Source: Periplaneta americana (Eukaryota; Arthropoda; Insecta; Blattodea; Blattidae). From it: a stretch of 64,000 bases of DNA. The stretch spans positions 172,612,744-172,676,743 of the forward strand of contig NC_091128.1 of NCBI RefSeq assembly GCF_040183065.1. Direction: 5' to 3'. Made by a program: the position numbers and the translations under genes. Under the pieces are notes generated by a model. That model had not been told where the DNA came from, searched no databases, and saw nothing but the letters and a program-made list of their open reading frames with translations. Below are positions 1-11,721 of this stretch, piece by piece (position 1 is the stretch's first letter; the number at the start of each line of letters is the position of its first letter).

Positions 1-432
1 ATAGCGCAGCTGACATAATTGAGTCAATGGCCTGTTTCTTTCTTGTGTTCTCTGGACATTCTTGTATTATCCATAGCCTATCATGTTTCCATTACACGCT
101 GGGTTAGAAACATAAAAAGATGTGTGTATACAATGTCTAAGTATACACTATGAAATCTGATCTCTTCTGCTTCAGGAACAGCTTATAAACAAATGCACGT
201 GGCGTAGAGTTTCATGATGGCCGTCTGCAGCAGCACTGGTATTCACCCATTCTGTCTGTTGTGAAACAAAATACTGCGATACTGAATTCACAAAATTACC
301 GTTAAAAATAGTACTTACAAAATTTTGTAGTGTTTATTAATTATATTGTAATTCATAGTATATCTGAACAATTTCATTTTTTTTCGCTGTTATTTATACT
401 CGCTTTAACATCTCTGGTCATATCGCGAGTTA
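1..432. other. AT-rich flank, nothing recognised
   Basis: No coding region, RNA gene or repeat could be recognised here. It ends at the TTA target duplication (430-432) of the adjacent Harbinger-like element. Confidence 0.5.
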
Positions 433-3400
433 AGGTAAGCGTTCACTACATCGTATCGCACTCATCGGACGAATCGCACGGATCGGAAAAAGACTATCTT
501 TGCTGTAATTGTTATGTAACCGCGTTCACTACATCGTATCGCACGCATCGGACGAATCGCACGGATCGGAAAAAGACTATCTTCGCTGTAATTGTTATGT
601 AACCGCGTTCACTACATCGTATCGCACGCATCGGACGAATCGCACGGATCGGAAAAAGACTATCTTCGCTGTAATTGTTATGTAACCGCGTTCACTACAT
701 CGTATCGCTGGCATCGGACGAATCGCACGGATCGGAAAAAGACTATCTTCGCTGTAATTGTTATGTAACCGCGTACACTACATCGTATCGGACGAATCGC
801 ACGGATCGGAAAAAAGACTATCTTCGCTGTAATTGTTATGTAACCGCGTTCACTACATCGTATCGCACGCATCGGACGAATCGCACGGATCGGAAAAAGA
901 CTATCTTCGCTGTAATTGCTATGTAACCGCGTTCACTACATCGTATCGGACGCATCGGACGAATCGCACGGATCGGAAAAAGACTATCTTCGCTGTAATT
1001 GTTATGTAACCGCGTACACTACATCGTATCGCACGCATCGGACGAATCGCACGGATCGGAAAAAAGACTATCTTCGCTGTAATTGTTATGTAACCGCGTA
1101 CACTACATCGTATCGCACGCATCGGACGAATCGCACGGATCGGAAAAAGACTATCTTCGCTGTAATTGCTATGTAACCGCGTTCACTACATCGTATCGCA
1201 CGCATCGGACGAATCGCACGGATCGGAAAAAGACTGTCTTCGCTGTAATTGTTATGTAACCGCGTACACTACATCGTATCGCACGCATCGGACGAATCGC
1301 ACGGATTGGAAAAAGACTATCTTCGCTGTAATTGTTATGTAACCGCGTACACTACATCGTATCGCACGCATCGGACGAATCGCACGGATTGGAAAAAAGA
1401 CTATCTTCGCTGTAATTGTTATGTAACCGCGTACACTACATCGTATCGCACGCATCGGACGAATCGCACGGATTGGAAAAAGACTATCTTCGCTGTAATT
1501 GTTATGTAACCGCGTACACTACATCGTATCGCACGCATCGGACGAATCGCACGGATTGGAAAAAAGACTATCTTCGCTGTAATTGTTATGTAACCGCGTA
1601 CACTACATCGTATCGCACGCATCGGACGAATCGCACGGATTGGAAAAAGACTATCTTCGCTGTAATTGTTATGTAACCGCGTACACTACATCGTATCGCA
1701 CGCATCGGACGAATCGCACGGATCGGAAAAAAGACTATCTTCGCTGTAATTGTTATGTAACCGCGTACACTACATCGTATCGCACGCATCGGACGAATCG
1801 CACGGATCGGAAAGAGACTATCTTCGCTGTAATTGTTATGTAACCGCGTTCACTACATCGTATCGCACGCATCGGACGAATCGCACGGATCGGAAAGAGA
1901 CTATCTTCGCTGTAATTGTTATGTAACCGCGTTCACTACATCGTATCGCACGCATCGGACGAATCGCACGGATCGGAAAGAGACTATCTTCGCTGTAATT
2001 GTTATGTAACCGCGTTCACTACATCGTATCGCACGCATCGGACGAATCGCACGGATCGGAAAAAGACTATCTTCGCTGTAATTGTTATGTAACCGCGTTC
2101 ACTACATCGTATCGCACGCATCGGACGAATCGCACGGATCGGAAAAAGACTATCTTCGCTGTAATTGTTATGTAACCGCGTTCACTACATCGTATCGCAC
2201 GCATCGGACGAATCGCACGGATCGGAAAAAGACTATCTTCGCTGTAATTGTTATGTAACCGCGTACACTACATCGTATCGCACGCATCGGACGAATCGCA
2301 CGGATCGGAAAAAAGACTATCTTCGCTGTAATTGTTATGTAACCGCGTACACTACATCGTATCGCACGCATCGGACGAATCGCACGGATCGGAGAAAGAC
2401 TATCTTCGCTGTAATTGTCATGTAACCGCGTTCCCTACATCGTATCGCACGCATCGGACGAATCGCACGGATCGGAAAAAGACTATCTTCGCTGTAATTG
2501 TTATGTAACCGCGTTCACTACATCGTATCGCACGCATCGGACGAATCGCACTGATCGGAAAAAGACTATCTTCGCTGTAATTGTTATGTAACCGCGTTCA
2601 CTACATCGTATCGCACTCATCGGACGAATCGCACGGATCGGAAAAAGACTATCTTCGCTGTAATTGCTATGTAACCGCGTTCACTACATCGTATCGCACT
2701 CATCGGACGAATCGCACGGATCGGAAAAAGACTATCTTCGCTGTAATTGTTATGTAACCGCGTTCACTACATCGTATCGCACTCATCGGACGAATCGCAC
2801 GGATCGGAAAAAGACTATCTTCGCTGTAATTGTTATGTAACCGCGTTCACTACATCGTATCGCACGCATCGGACGAATCGCACGGATCGGAAAAAGACTA
2901 TCTTCGCTGTAATTGTTATGTAACCGCGTTCACTACATCGTATCGCACGCATCGGACGAATCGCACGGATCAGAAAAAGACTATCTTCGCTGTAATTGTT
3001 ATGTAATCGCGTTCACTACATCGTATCGGACGCATCGCCTCTCGGCAAATCCGTCCACGTTTCTCGGATGGGCAACTTTTTCGATGCGTGCGATCATGGC
3101 CTTCTTTAATAAATCGATTTTAATTGGTCACTGTTACTATTATGTTGTGCTATGTTCAGTGTCGCGCCAAAATGGCAGACGGAAAACTTATTTCGCGTGT
3201 AGAAAATTGTGAAGAATTATATAATTTGAGGCGTTCCCATTACAGTAATCAAGTCATTTCTTACAAATATATTATGTAACCAATATTTCTTTCGTTTCTT
3301 CCTCTTCAATTAAGACGCATGAAGCAATTACAAATTCTTATTCGCTAACAGACGTAATTAATAGACCTAACCTCAACTCCTCTGCTTTCAGCAATGTCAA

Positions 3401-3530
3401 TATCGTACGACGTCATGTTTTAAACAGCTGATAGGGGAATCCGATGAGGCGATGAGGTGGAGCCGTTACAGTGAACGCACTGCACTTAAAATATCCGTTG
3501 CGTGCGATACGATGTAGTGAACGCTTACCT
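433..3530. mobile_element. PIF/Harbinger-like non-autonomous element filled by a satellite
   Basis: The two ends are inverted copies of AGGTAAGCGTTCACTACATC, continuing to 29 identical bases (433-461 against the complement of 3502-3530). Both sides carry the trinucleotide TTA (430-432 and 3531-3533), the 3-bp TWA duplication typical of PIF/Harbinger elements. No transposase reading frame is present, so the element would need a helper. Most of the interior (439-3038) is an 83-bp tandem array whose unit starts with the terminal inverted repeat sequence itself. About 460 bp of unrelated sequence separates the array from the right end. The superfamily rests only on the duplication length and terminal structure. 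Confidence 0.75.
439..3038. repeat. 83-bp tandem satellite array, about 31 copies
   Basis: The unit runs from GCGTTCACTACATCG through GGATCGGAAAAAGAC to TTATGTAACC and is 83 bp long. Variants of 84 bp carry one extra A in the A-run, and a shortened unit near 770-840 lacks part of the CGCACGCATCGG segment. Copies are nearly identical, with the first and last slightly divergent. Local variants cluster (GTACACTAC and GGATTGG from about 1260 to 1790), as expected of local unit duplication. The many 64-99 codon reading frames here are by-products of the repeat. Confidence 0.93.
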
Positions 3531-3639
3531 TTAATCTTCTGTGTGAAATCCGAAGGCTTATGTACTATTGTTGAGACTGGTTCTATTGTTGTGAGCTAGA
3601 TGGCGACTGTATATATATATATATATTACTGATTTGTTA

Positions 3640-3828
3640 TGAATATGATTTCGGTGATGAATGATGCCGGTGATATTCAGGGATGTTGTGGCCCGAATTT
3701 CCTGTTGCCTTACGGTTGAGGGAAAACCCTGAAAACCCTCAACCAGGAAATTCAACCCGACTGGGAATCGAACCCGGGCCCTCTGCGTAAGAGACCAGCA
3801 TGATGACCTCTACACCACAGAGGTGGTC
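3640..3828 (-). mobile_element. tRNA-derived SINE
   Basis: Read on the minus strand, a tRNA-like head has an A-box-like TGGTGTAGAGG and the B box GGTTCGATTCC. It is followed by CCTGGTTGAGGGTTTTC and a CCCTCAACC segment. The same head-plus-body plan recurs at 26945, 40579 and 58505. The outer limits are approximate because no target duplication was found. Confidence 0.7.
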
Positions 3829-4145
3829 AATTTCATTTTTATGACTATTACACTTTTACTACGTCATACTACTTTTGACCAATAAAACGGTACGAAAGGA
3901 CGTATTTCAACCAATCATGGCTGCTTATCGCACAATTTTATCGCGTCCCTAGCATTTGTTTCTTTGTTTGCCAACATTTGAAACTGCGCTGGTCTGGACG
4001 TAAAAAAAAAATACAAACCACTCTAGTCGATGCACAGCAGTTTCAAATATGACTCGCATTGGCATTCAAGAACAATAATTAATAAAAATCACTGATCATA
4101 CCTGTGCATCTTCTGAAATCCGATTTACAAATAAATGAAGATCAC

Positions 4146-4459
4146 CATTCGGAAATCCTGAATAAGTTGAATACAATGTAGGCCTAAATCAACGAGTTCC
4201 ACTTCTATTACGCACACGTCCAATATAACATCAATTGAACCACCAACCACATTCAAATTTGAAAATTGTACATTCAATAATTATTCCTTTTAAAATTATT
4301 CATTCGGAAATCCTGAATAAGTTGAATACACCATGTAGACCTAAATCAACGAGTTCCACTTCTATTACGCACACGTCCAATATAACATCAATTGAACCAC
4401 CAACCACATTCAAATTTGAAAATTGTACATTCAATAATTATTCCTTTTAAAATTATTCA
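4146..4459. repeat. 155-bp tandem duplication, two copies
   Basis: The segment beginning CATTCGGAAATCCTGAATAAG at 4146 repeats at 4301 with only a few differences (for example ACAATGTAGG against ACACCATGTAGA). Both copies are AT-rich and show no coding signal. Confidence 0.9.
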
Positions 4460-5330
4460 TGTTTATTTTTTATGTCATCGTCGTTAATTAAAACTTTTCT
4501 AACACTTGTGTATATTAGTTAGGTTATGTTATAGCTTCTGCTATGATATTATGGATAGTCACGTATCAGAGATTGTTTAATATTAAGATTTATTGAAAAT
4601 CATCTGTCAAGTGACGTTGATTACTGGGATTCGGATAATTGAAGTGGAATGTTGCATTTTAATAAGAATGAAACTGAATCAACAAAGCCTTCTTGACTAG
4701 TAACATTGCCATCGTGTATAATTGATCGAGAACTTCTCGACGAGAAGGCATTGCTCACTACTGCCATCTAGCATGCATCTAGCGTAATATTTGTAATGTT
4801 GAGATGGTACAATAATATATCTGAAGACAGTTGTATTTTCGTAAGTCAATTAATATTTTATTGTATTGGAGTACTTTGTTACTTCTAATCTTTATATACT
4901 TTCTTCTAATCGTGTAATAGTCAATTAAATCCCACTCGAGTTTTGATTTTCTCTAGATAAATCAAAACGTCTAGTGAGATTACTGTTGGTAAAATATTAA
5001 ACACAAAAACTCGTCATTTAGAGCAACATCGAGAATAATTCAGAATTGGTGGGACATGGGAAGCAATACGATAGATCTTAGGCGCAGAGTAATAAAAGTG
5101 GCTTTGTTCTTGGGGGTTTTAGCTCAAATATGAATGGAATATAATGATCTGAGTTGAACGATCGAGCTTGCAATAAGATATCAATAAAACATGTTGAAAG
5201 TCAACGAAACTCAATGCGCCGCTATGGTAAATTCACCCTTTAAAGGGAATTTTACGTGTTTTAAACAATTTAAAATACTAAGGAATATTCTAACTTTTTC
5301 GACAATACGTCCAAAATACTTTACATACAC
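4460..5330. other. AT-rich sequence, nothing recognised
   Basis: No gene, exon or repeat structure could be supported between the 155-bp duplication and the TTAA-flanked element. Confidence 0.4.
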
Positions 5331-5334
5331 TTAA

Positions 5335-5771
5335 GGGGAGGCAGAGGTGAATATTTCAAAATCCACAAACTTTATCCGATTTGTTTGAAATTGATCATGG
5401 ATACTAAGTATGTTACTAGTAATGGACATACCAAGTTTCAACTTTCTAAGTATAATAGTTCTGTAAATATTAATAATTTTATAAAACTTTATATCGTTTG
5501 TTATAAAATGCTCCATGCACCATATTGTAAGACATTTTCAGTATTTCTTTTTATTTATATGTTCAGAGAAGGTATATAAATAATGATAGGTATTAGTTTA
5601 TTATGGGAATAATATAGTAATACAGTTATCTTGGTTTTAATTTCATACTTTCAAGGGCACAAAATCAAAAACTAACATCGTAATATGAAAATAAAGATAA
5701 TGAAAATGGAAAAAAAAACAAATTTTCATTTTTTCTTCTGTTTTGTTCTAAAATTTCACCTCTGCCTCCCC
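5335..5771. mobile_element. piggyBac-like TTAA-flanked element, 437 bp
   Basis: Perfect terminal inverted repeats GGGGAGGCAGAGGTGAA (5335-5351 and the complement of 5755-5771) are directly flanked by TTAA on both sides (5331-5334, 5772-5775). TTAA target duplication is the hallmark of piggyBac, and also of Kolobok. The interior is AT-rich and encodes no transposase. Confidence 0.82.
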
Positions 5772-6168
5772 TTAAAACTGAAAAATGATACGTTTTTAGA
5801 CACGCGTGTAAACCACAGTCCTTAGCAATCTTTCTTGTTTATTACAGGCTCCATTGATTCTCGCAGCTGATACTGGTGACAAAGGTAGGAGTCCGCACTC
5901 ATGGTAACACATAGCAGTATCATGTGAGCATGCGCAGCAAGGTTAACCTAGTCTATTGAATATTGTGCTCTTCATATACGCCTATATGTTTCCACTGACT
6001 TTCAGCTCATTGCTGCTGTTACTGCTGAATTTATTTCTGTATGTTTTGTCAGCTTACATTCGCTTATGACACTAATATATTTAGGTTATTCGTATATAAT
6101 TTTATTAGATTATTATTGTCCTACTAAAATGTCATATAGTTTTTATTTTTATTATCTTGCTATGTTTA

Positions 6169-6586
6169 TACGATGAAAGAGTAATGGAACGGAGAAAAAT
6201 TCTCTCCGGCGCCGGGATTTGAACCCGGGTTTTCAGCTCTACGTGCTGATGCTTTATCCACTAAGCCACACCGGATATAACTCCGACGCCGGTTAGAATC
6301 GTCTCAGATTAAGCTCCAACTCTTGGGTTCCCTCTAGTGACGTAGTGCAGAGGGTGGCCACTAGAGGGAACCCAAGAGTTGGAGCTTAAGCTGAGACGAT
6401 TCTAACCGGCGTCGGAGTTGTATCCGGTGTGGCTTAGTGGATAAAGCATCAGCACGTAGAGCTGAAAACCCGGGTTCAAATCCCGGCGCCGGAGAGAATT
6501 TTTCTCCGTTCCATTACTCTTTCATCGTATGATGACGCAGAATATCTGCATGGAAATATCATATGTACTTCGGTACATTAAAATAA
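6169..6586. mobile_element. Inverted tRNA-like retroposon with 12-bp target duplication
   Basis: The insert is flanked by the direct repeat TTGCTATGTTTA (6157-6168 and 6587-6598). Its core is a near-perfect palindrome: a tRNA-like unit on the minus strand (about 6205-6276) mirrors one on the plus strand (about 6421-6493) around a 19-nt centre near 6345. The plus unit folds as a full cloverleaf: acceptor TCCGGTG/CGCCGGA, D-stem GCTT/AAGC, anticodon stem TCAGC/GCTGA with loop ACGTAGA, and T-stem CCGGG/CCCGG. The base before the nominal GTA anticodon is C instead of the usual U33, so this is probably a tRNA-derived mobile sequence and not a working tRNA gene. A tail of about 55 bp follows the palindrome. 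Confidence 0.78.
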
Positions 6587-6598
6587 TTGCTATGTTTA

Positions 6599-7974
6599 GC
6601 TGTTTTACTAAATATAGTCTAAAATAGTGCGGAATCAATATCAGTCGAAACTTCATAATTTTATTTTTTACTTTTTATATAATAGTTATTTATGCAACAA
6701 ATGGATAATCTTGATGATTATGGCATGAGTGCGACAATTTTCACGAGTGTCATAATAAGACTATCCACGAGTTGGATACAACACTTTACTGCAGCTTACA
6801 ACATTATAAATTACAGGAAAGAAATTATGAAAGAAATTCAATTCGGGATCCATAGCTGTCAAATTGGCTTCATATGTTCGTATCGATTAGTTGGACCTGG
6901 CATTGTCATTGAGTAGAGAGTAATGGATGCCTTGCAGGTTATGTTACAAATGTTCCTTAATTTTGTTAATAGCCTATAGCCTAATCACAGAACTGTTTTA
7001 TGTAATATTACAAAACTGATACAAAATTGTTAAAGATTGGAAGTAAATGATAAGTTACCTTCTGTCCTGCATTTCATTTCTTGTTACGTCGCTCATAGAA
7101 GTGATAACCAAGATAGCAAGCGTTCCGGTATTACGTCATAACAAATACGTCATTGCTTTTATCGGCACGCGTGCTATATAAGCTAATTACGCACGATTTT
7201 CGATGTAGTAATAACCTGTTTATAATGCTAGGATGCAATAAAATACCTCATACCTACAAAATTTTATGGAAATAAATCAAGCAATATTATATCGGGGTTG
7301 AAAAGAATCTAGAGTGCAACAAAAATACATTTTTAAATAAATATTCTTTATTAATTTTAACATACCGGTATTTGAAATCTGAATTAAATTTCACGTAGTC
7401 TATACGAAAATATAAACATTTAATTCATATCACTGAATACTCTTTTAAATAATTTTAATTACTTTTCTCTCGACGGCTACGAAACTTTATGCAAAATAAG
7501 TAGGCTACATGTATTCATAGTAGGCTATGAAACTAAACAAAACGCTTATAATACGAACAGAAAAATCACTATAAATCAACACTGAAAATGTTCCATTTCT
7601 AAGCTGCAAATCTTTCACCTTCATTTTCCTCATTGAAATGGGAAGAATAGAAGTCCATAATAATGATTATGGGGACGGAGAGAGGAACTAAATGTAACGT
7701 GATATAAACATAACACAATAATTTCGAAAATAGTCTTAAAAGTTCAATGAAACAGGCTGAACATCAGCATAGGAGATAAAAAAAACCATTGTTGATTTAT
7801 TTGAGTGATTCTATGTTGATATTGATATTTTGTATAGTTCCATGGCCTACTTTATATGAACACAGGTTTTAAGAGCTTTGAAAGAAATTTCGTTAATATT
7901 TAAAGGAATATACAATGATATGATTTATTTGTTTTAGTTCATAAAATTTAATGTGCGATTGTTTTCAATAATTT
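6599..7974. other. AT-rich sequence, nothing recognised
   Basis: Only short spurious reading frames occur. No exon-like or repeat structure could be supported. Confidence 0.4.
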
Positions 7975-9489
7975 TTGTGTATGATAGAAAATCTGAAAAA
8001 GTACAAGTCTCCAGGTATCGATCAAATTCCAGCAGAATTAATACAAGAGGGTGGGAGTGCATTATATAGCGAAATTTATAAACTTGTACTTGCTATTTGG
8101 GAAAAGGAAATTGTACCAGAACAATGGAAGGAGTCCATAATTGTACCTATTTTTAAAAAGGGGGACAAAACCAACTGTGGTAACTTTCGAGGAATATCAC
8201 TTTTGTTGACGTCGTACAAAATTTTGTCCAATATTCTTTTGAGAAGATTAACTCCGTACGTAGATGAAATTATTGGGGATCATCAGTGCGGTTTTCGGCG
8301 TAATAGATCGACTATTGATCAGATTTTTTGTATTCGACAGATAATGGAGAAAAAATGGGAGTATAAGGGTACAGTACATCAGTTATTCATAGATTTCAAA
8401 AAGGCTTATGACTCGGTTAAGAGGGAAGTATTATATGATATTCTTATTGAATTTGGTATTCCCAAGAAACTAGTTCGATTAATTAAAATGTGTCTCAGTG
8501 AAACATACAGCAGAGTCCGTATAGGTCAGTTTCTATCTGATGCTTTTCCAATTCACTGCGGGCTAAAGCAGGGAGATGCACTATCACCTTTACTTTTTAA
8601 CTTCGCTCTAGAATATGCCATTAGGAAAGTTCAGGATAACAGGCAGGGTTTGGAATTGAACGGGTTACATCAGCTTCTTGTCTATGCGGATGACGTGAAT
8701 ATGTTAGGAGAAAATACACAAACGATTAGGGAAAACACGGAAATTTTACTTGAAGCAAGTAGAGCGATCGGTTTGGAAGTAAATGCCGAAAAGACAAAGT
8801 ATATGATTATGTCTCGTGACCAGAATATTGTACGAAATGGAAATATAAAAATTGGAGATTTGTCCTTCGAAGAGGTGGAAAAATTCAAATATCTTGGAGC
8901 AACAGTAACAAATATAAATGACACTCGGGAGGAAATTAAACGCAGAATAAATATGGGAAATGCGTGTTATTATTCGGTTGAGAAGCTCTTATCATCCAGT
9001 CTGCTGTCCAAAAATCTGAAAGTTAGAATTTATAAAACAGTTATATTACCGGTTCTTCTGTATGGTTGTGAAACTTGGACTCTCACTCTGAGAGAGGAAC
9101 ATAGGTTCAGGGTGTTTGAGAATAAGGTGCTAAGGAAAATATTTGGGGCTAAGCGGGATGAAGTTACAGGAGAATGGAGAAAGTTACACAACACAGAACT
9201 GCACGCATTGTATTCTTCACCTGACATAATTAGGAACATTAAATCCAGACGTTTGAGATGGGCAGGGCATGTAGCACGTATGGGCGAATCCAGAAATGCA
9301 TATAGAGTGTTAGTTGGGAGACCGGAGGGAAAAAGACCTTTAGGGAGGCCGAGACGTAGATGGGAGGATAATATTAAAATGGATTTGAGGGAGGTGGGAT
9401 ATGATGATAGAGACTGGATTAATCTTGCACAGGATAGGGACCGCTGGCGGGCTTATGTGAGGGCGGCAATGAACCTTCGGGTTCCTTAA
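7975..9489 (+). CDS. Non-LTR retrotransposon reverse transcriptase, 5'-truncated, open frame
   Basis: A 504-codon open frame encodes the reverse transcriptase part of a LINE polyprotein, which would copy element RNA at a nicked target. It shows early RT blocks ([13 protein letters not shown], then [13 protein letters not shown]), [26 protein letters not shown], and the catalytic YADD at about residue 237. The C-terminal part has [14 protein letters not shown] and [18 protein letters not shown], common in arthropod LINE proteins. No apurinic-type endonuclease domain precedes it, so the copy is 5'-truncated and the ATG may not be a true start. The frame has no internal stop, which suggests a young insertion. 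The 3' end carries GTAAGTAAGTAAGTAAG. Related copies lie at 11491, 41379 and 63498. Confidence 0.9.
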   Translation: MCMIENLKKYKSPGIDQIPAELIQEGGSALYSEIYKLVLAIWEKEIVPEQWKESIIVPIFKKGDKTNCGNFRGISLLLTSYKILSNILLRRLTPYVDEIIGDHQCGFRRNRSTIDQIFCIRQIMEKKWEYKGTVHQLFIDFKKAYDSVKREVLYDILIEFGIPKKLVRLIKMCLSETYSRVRIGQFLSDAFPIHCGLKQGDALSPLLFNFALEYAIRKVQDNRQGLELNGLHQLLVYADDVNMLGENTQTIRENTEILLEASRAIGLEVNAEKTKYMIMSRDQNIVRNGNIKIGDLSFEEVEKFKYLGATVTNINDTREEIKRRINMGNACYYSVEKLLSSSLLSKNLKVRIYKTVILPVLLYGCETWTLTLREEHRFRVFENKVLRKIFGAKRDEVTGEWRKLHNTELHALYSSPDIIRNIKSRRLRWAGHVARMGESRNAYRVLVGRPEGKRPLGRPRRRWEDNIKMDLREVGYDDRDWINLAQDRDRWRAYVRAAMNLRVP

Positions 9490-9515
9490 AAGCCATTTGT
9501 AAGTAAGTAAGTAAG
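7975..9515 (+). mobile_element. TAAG-tailed LINE, 5'-truncated copy
   Basis: The extent covers the RT frame, a 9-base spacer and the (TAAG)n tail. I found no convincing target duplication. Three other truncated copies with the same 3' end are in the window. Confidence 0.8.
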
Positions 9516-9762
9516 GTATTTTTTAGTATAATTAAAATTGTGAAGTTTTGAGTAGCCTACAATTCCAATAGCATTAATTTTGGCCCTCGGTTGTACAATG
9601 CTTTAGCTAAATTACACCCAGAACTTCTAACATGTAACCCACTGACATATAACAAGAAAATTAGAAGCTTGTTAATATTTACGTGTTAATATGATTAAAT
9701 AAATGTATAGCCTATGTGTATGAATTAATCAGCCTATATTATATTTGTATTCTATAATTTTG

Positions 9763-9763
<1 letters not shown>

Positions 9764-9815
<52 letters not shown>

Positions 9816-9821
9816 TATATA
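9764..9821. repeat. (AT)n microsatellite
   Basis: About 29 AT dinucleotides with one interrupting C, inside the LINE 3' untranslated region. Confidence 0.95.
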
Positions 9822-9887
9822 AATTGTCCTACTTTTCACGTGCGATATTATTCTTCTCTAGTGTTAATATAATATTATATTATATAA

Positions 9888-10877
9888 CTAGCCGTACCCG
9901 TGCGCTCCACTGCACCCGTTAGAAATAAATATAAAGTAATTACATAATTAAAATAGGACGTTTGACCCAGGGAACATTCGTGTTTGATATAAGGATAAAT
10001 CGTTTATTATGTTACTTAATTTAAATTGTATTTGCATAATTAAAATGCGATCATTTTGATCCAGAGACCACTCATTTGGTCATAATAATTATTTCAGGAA
10101 ATACAGGAAACGAATGTACAGAATAGCCTATCAAGTTTTCTGTGCATAAGAAGCTATTTTAATCTTACCTGTCCTCGATTCACTCAGAAGTTACTGTAAT
10201 AACATTATAGCATTATGTCCATCTAGAGAAACTACACTTTCCAATGGTGAATTAATAATTAATTATACAAATCGGTTAATTTAGCTTCCGATATTACTTC
10301 ATAGAAACGCAGAAACATTATCTGTAGGCTATCTTTCATACCTTTCGATTGTTGCTGTCCAAGGCCCCTTATAGACGAAGTCATTTGTTTTTTAATTTAT
10401 TACACGGGCTTAGATGGCAGTTATTTTAATTTTAAAACTCATTTATCTCATTAAATATCAGTCCTATCAAAATTTTTCAAAGAATAAAACGTATCGGAAA
10501 TTATTTTTAAAGAAACTTTTGCTATGTAACATTGTTCAGAAAAATCAATATAAGCGAGATATTTCGATTTATTTAATTCAGGCCTCCTTATAACCCCCCT
10601 TTTAAATAATGTATTTTGAATGCCATATAGCCTAAAATCTAAGTTACAATGAACTTAATTTATATTCCAATTGTCATCGAAATCCGTTCAGCCATTATCG
10701 CGTGAAAAGGTAACAAACATAGACAGACAGAGACAGACAGACAGACATACAAACAAACATTTCAAAAAAGCGATTTTCGGTTTCAGGGTGGTTAATTATA
10801 TATGTTAAGAGCAATTATTTTTGGAAAATCGAAAATTACCAGAAAAATTTCGGCTACAGATTTATTATTAATATAGA
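9888..10877 (-). mobile_element. Non-autonomous Helitron, 990 bp
   Basis: On the minus strand the element starts with TC after an A and ends GGGTACGGCTAG before a T: the Helitron rule (5' TC, 3' CTRR, insertion between A and T). A short GTGC/GCAC hairpin precedes the end. An unoccupied paralogous site is in the window: the related LINE 3' end at 58076-58455 reads straight through where this copy is interrupted, supporting both boundaries. No Rep/helicase is encoded. A longer relative lies at 46703-48229. Confidence 0.85.
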
Positions 10878-11490
10878 TTCCATTGCCACTGTAATTTAAA
10901 TTTTAGTTCGATTTTATTTTATTTAATTTATTTTTTTATTATTTTCTATATTTCTCTTATATTAATATTGTATCATAGAATTTCTGTAACTGTAATTTTA
11001 ATATTATTTCCTATTTTATTTTATATTCTCTTATAGGCCTATTAATATTATATCTGAACTGCGACCGAACACGAGCGCTGCTCATTCGGTCTCAAATTTT
11101 GTTAATACTGCTGTATCTCCTTTTTTTATACTGATTGTATTATTTTATTTCTATTTCTCTTGTTTGTTTGTAATTATTCTTTATTCTGTATATTTCAATT
11201 TAAATAAATAAAATTTAAATAGATAAAATAAAAAAATCTCTTGTTTAGTAGATATTAACTAAAGAAGAGCTGTAGATTATAATTTTTCTATTGCTGGTAT
11301 TGAAAAATGAAATCACGACGTTTCGAAGGTAGAGCTAATATTCGTCTTCAGATGAACAAAAATTGGGGAGAGAAGGGTGCCTACTCCTGGGCATCATTAT
11401 AAATCTGCTTAAAGCTTCGTTACGCGCTGTATATAGCTTTTTCTGTATTTAGCCTACTCAATTTGAACATAACTAGAATTTTGAGACTTA

Positions 11491-11689
11491 CTTACTTCCT
11501 AGCTTTTAAGGAAGCCGGAGGTTCATTGCCACCCTCACATAAGCCCGCCATAGGTTCCTATCCTGAGCAAGATTAATCCAGTCTCTACCATCATATCCCA
11601 CCTCCCTCAAATCCATTTTAATATTATCTTTCCCTCTAAGTCTCGGCCTCCCCAAAGGTCTTCTTCCCTCCAGCCTCCCAATTAACACT
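11491..11689 (-). mobile_element. Short 3' end of the TAAG-tailed LINE, with 14-bp duplication
   Basis: About 200 bp of the LINE C-terminus (motifs [23 protein letters not shown]) on the minus strand, with the tail at its left end. The direct repeat AATTTTGAGACTTA flanks it (11477-11490 and 11690-11703), showing a heavily 5'-truncated retrotransposition. Confidence 0.9.
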
Positions 11690-11721
11690 AATTTTGAGAC
11701 TTAAAAACAAAATATGCGGTA

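Larger units (their letters stand above)
9540..11235 (+). mobile_element. LINE 3' end (CR1/jockey-like), split by a Helitron
   Basis: At about 9560-9690 the plus strand encodes FGPRLYNALAKLHPELL, resembling the LINE frame at 61487-61834 (YGPRLYNSIIKFHPEL). A long AT-rich 3' untranslated part follows, including CTGCGACCGAACACGAG and GAGCGCTGCTCATTCGGTC near 11060. The same part occurs complemented at 58076-58455. A Helitron (9888-10877) interrupts this copy. The end is an AT-rich run near 11235. Confidence 0.7.

Noticed and set aside
439..3038. CRISPR array
   Set aside because: Units are contiguous 83-bp repeats with no unique spacers, in a eukaryotic genome.
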